64,000 bases of DNA, from contig NC_092091.1 in the NCBI RefSeq assembly GCF_045679555.1, positions 11,929,918-11,993,917 of the forward strand, read 5' to 3'. Positions 63,246 through 64,000 of this stretch are shown one piece after another; within the stretch, counting starts at the first letter, position 1, and each line of letters begins with the position of its first letter. Source of the DNA: Salvelinus alpinus (lineage: Eukaryota; Chordata; Actinopteri; Salmoniformes; Salmonidae). Under the pieces are notes generated by a model. The model was given only the letters and a program-made list of their open reading frames with translations. It was not told the origin of the DNA and did no database searches. A program made the position numbers and the translations under genes.

Positions 63246-63644
63246 ATGGTATGCAGTCTGAACTCCAGCCGTAACATAGTAAACATTTTCTTGTGTCCCT
63301 CCGTTTTGTATGACATTACATTTCTATGTATGAATTTGTGTCGGTCCCTCCAATTCGTGTGATATTAATTTAATTAATATATGTTACAAATGTGTGGCTA
63401 ACGTTAGCTAGCTGGCTACATGTCAGTAGCTCTGGTTCAGGGCGTTATGTTAAGTATCGTAGTGGTAAAAGTTGGGAGAGTTAGCGGAGTATAAATTGGC
63501 TACAGTAGCTGGCTACACTTGCTAGCTAGCGTTAGCTAGCTCTCTGTCAGGATTCGACATCCTGTCTCAGCTCATATGTCTCACAGTGTGTGTCCTGAGA
63601 AGGTATCTGCTGGAGCCAGAACCTATTGGAATCCTTTGCCACAA

Positions 63645-64000
63645 TCAGGGCAGCGATATAGATAATCCTGTGTAAATTCTAGTGTGTGTTTTCAGATCAC
63701 CGCTGGTGCCGAATCCTTTGTCACAATCAGGGTGATACAGTTGTTCTCCCGAGTGTCTCCTCGTGTGTCTTTTCAGACCACCGCTAGTGCTGAATCCTTG
63801 GCCACAATCACAGCAGCGATATGGTTTCTCCCCTGTGTGGATCCTCATGTGCTCTGTCAGTTTACTGTTACAGGAAAAATATTTACTACAAACATGACAA
63901 GAAACATTAGCTGCAATGTGAGTTTGGAGGTGATCTTTCTTACTTTCTGTGGACTCCATACTTTTCCCACAGACACCACATTGATGATCGTTATCCCCTG
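63645..64000 (-). pseudogene. C2H2 zinc-finger gene, 5' part off the window, 3' end decayed
   Basis: The minus strand is open from the window edge and encodes C2H2 fingers: one beginning QCGVCGKSM, one CHVCSKYFSCNSKLTEHMRIH with a TGEKP linker, and one CCDCGQGFSTSGGLKRHTRRH. The next finger has lost its first Cys and last His (YHPDCDKGF..THTRIYTG), the frame then shifts, and half a finger (RCPDCGKGFQ) remains in another frame before a stop. The ATG at 63959 is internal to a finger, so the real start is outside. Family role: DNA-binding KRAB-less fish zinc-finger protein. Decay of the last fingers suggests a pseudogene or a freshly truncated C-terminus. Confidence 0.6.

Overview
The window looks like a salmonid fish genome (salmon, trout or charr). 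Three things point there: an HpaI-type SINE with its GTTAAC site, other fish tRNA- and 5S-derived SINEs plus Tc1 and hAT debris, and multi-exon vertebrate genes of the fish TRIM16/TRIM25-like (finTRIM-type) family with GT..AG introns. There is nothing bacterial, no CRISPR array and no operon.

The host backbone is a small cluster of three RING/B-box/coiled-coil/PRY-SPRY genes, each with six exons. TRIM A is at 3999-20894 (+), TRIM B at 30846-38622 (+) and TRIM C at 51069-56870 (-). All three can be assembled without an internal stop (about 549, 547 and 553 aa). An orphan, broken B30.2 exon lies at 24166-24903. Between and beside the TRIM genes are scraps of other host genes: the last two exons of a proton-coupled oligopeptide (SLC15-like) transporter (28228-28934, -), three exons of an isopenicillin-N-synthase-like 2-oxoglutarate/Fe(II) oxygenase (46695-46794 and 57766-58159, +), and decayed C2H2 zinc-finger sequence at the right edge (62684-64000, -).

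Layout: 1-7436 is a large inverted repeat (an LTR-like repeat with a 36-bp minisatellite in each arm) around TRIM A exon 1. 7530-20894 is the rest of TRIM A, whose introns hold an I-clade LINE piece, a CR1/L2-type LINE, a decayed Tx1-type LINE, and an apparently complete Tx1-clade LINE (13721-19631) set inside a (TC)n tract. 20895-30800 is mostly minisatellites with the B30.2 and SLC15 remnants. 30846-38622 is TRIM B with SINE- and LINE-filled introns. 38623-48060 is repeats, a fossil LTR-retroelement, a Tc1 remnant and a LINE 3' end. 48060-56870 is TRIM C with its 3' flank, an inverted copy of TRIM A's 3' flank. 57000-64000 holds a Penelope-like foldback insertion, oxygenase exons, LINE and minisatellites, a hAT element and zinc-finger remains.

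About a quarter of the window is tandem arrays with units of 18-78 bp. For many of them the single-copy ancestor is visible elsewhere in the window: LINE ORF2, a SINE tRNA head, a splice acceptor plus exon, the last codons of a TRIM gene, an SPRY segment, or a LINE tail. The most striking theme is that Tx1-type LINEs have entered TC tracts that serve as intron polypyrimidine tracts of the TRIM genes, once before the TRIM duplication (intron 2 of all three) and once recently (intron 3 of TRIM A only). The TRIM proteins are probably interferon-linked E3 ubiquitin ligases. That role is inferred from family membership and an ISRE-like site before TRIM B.
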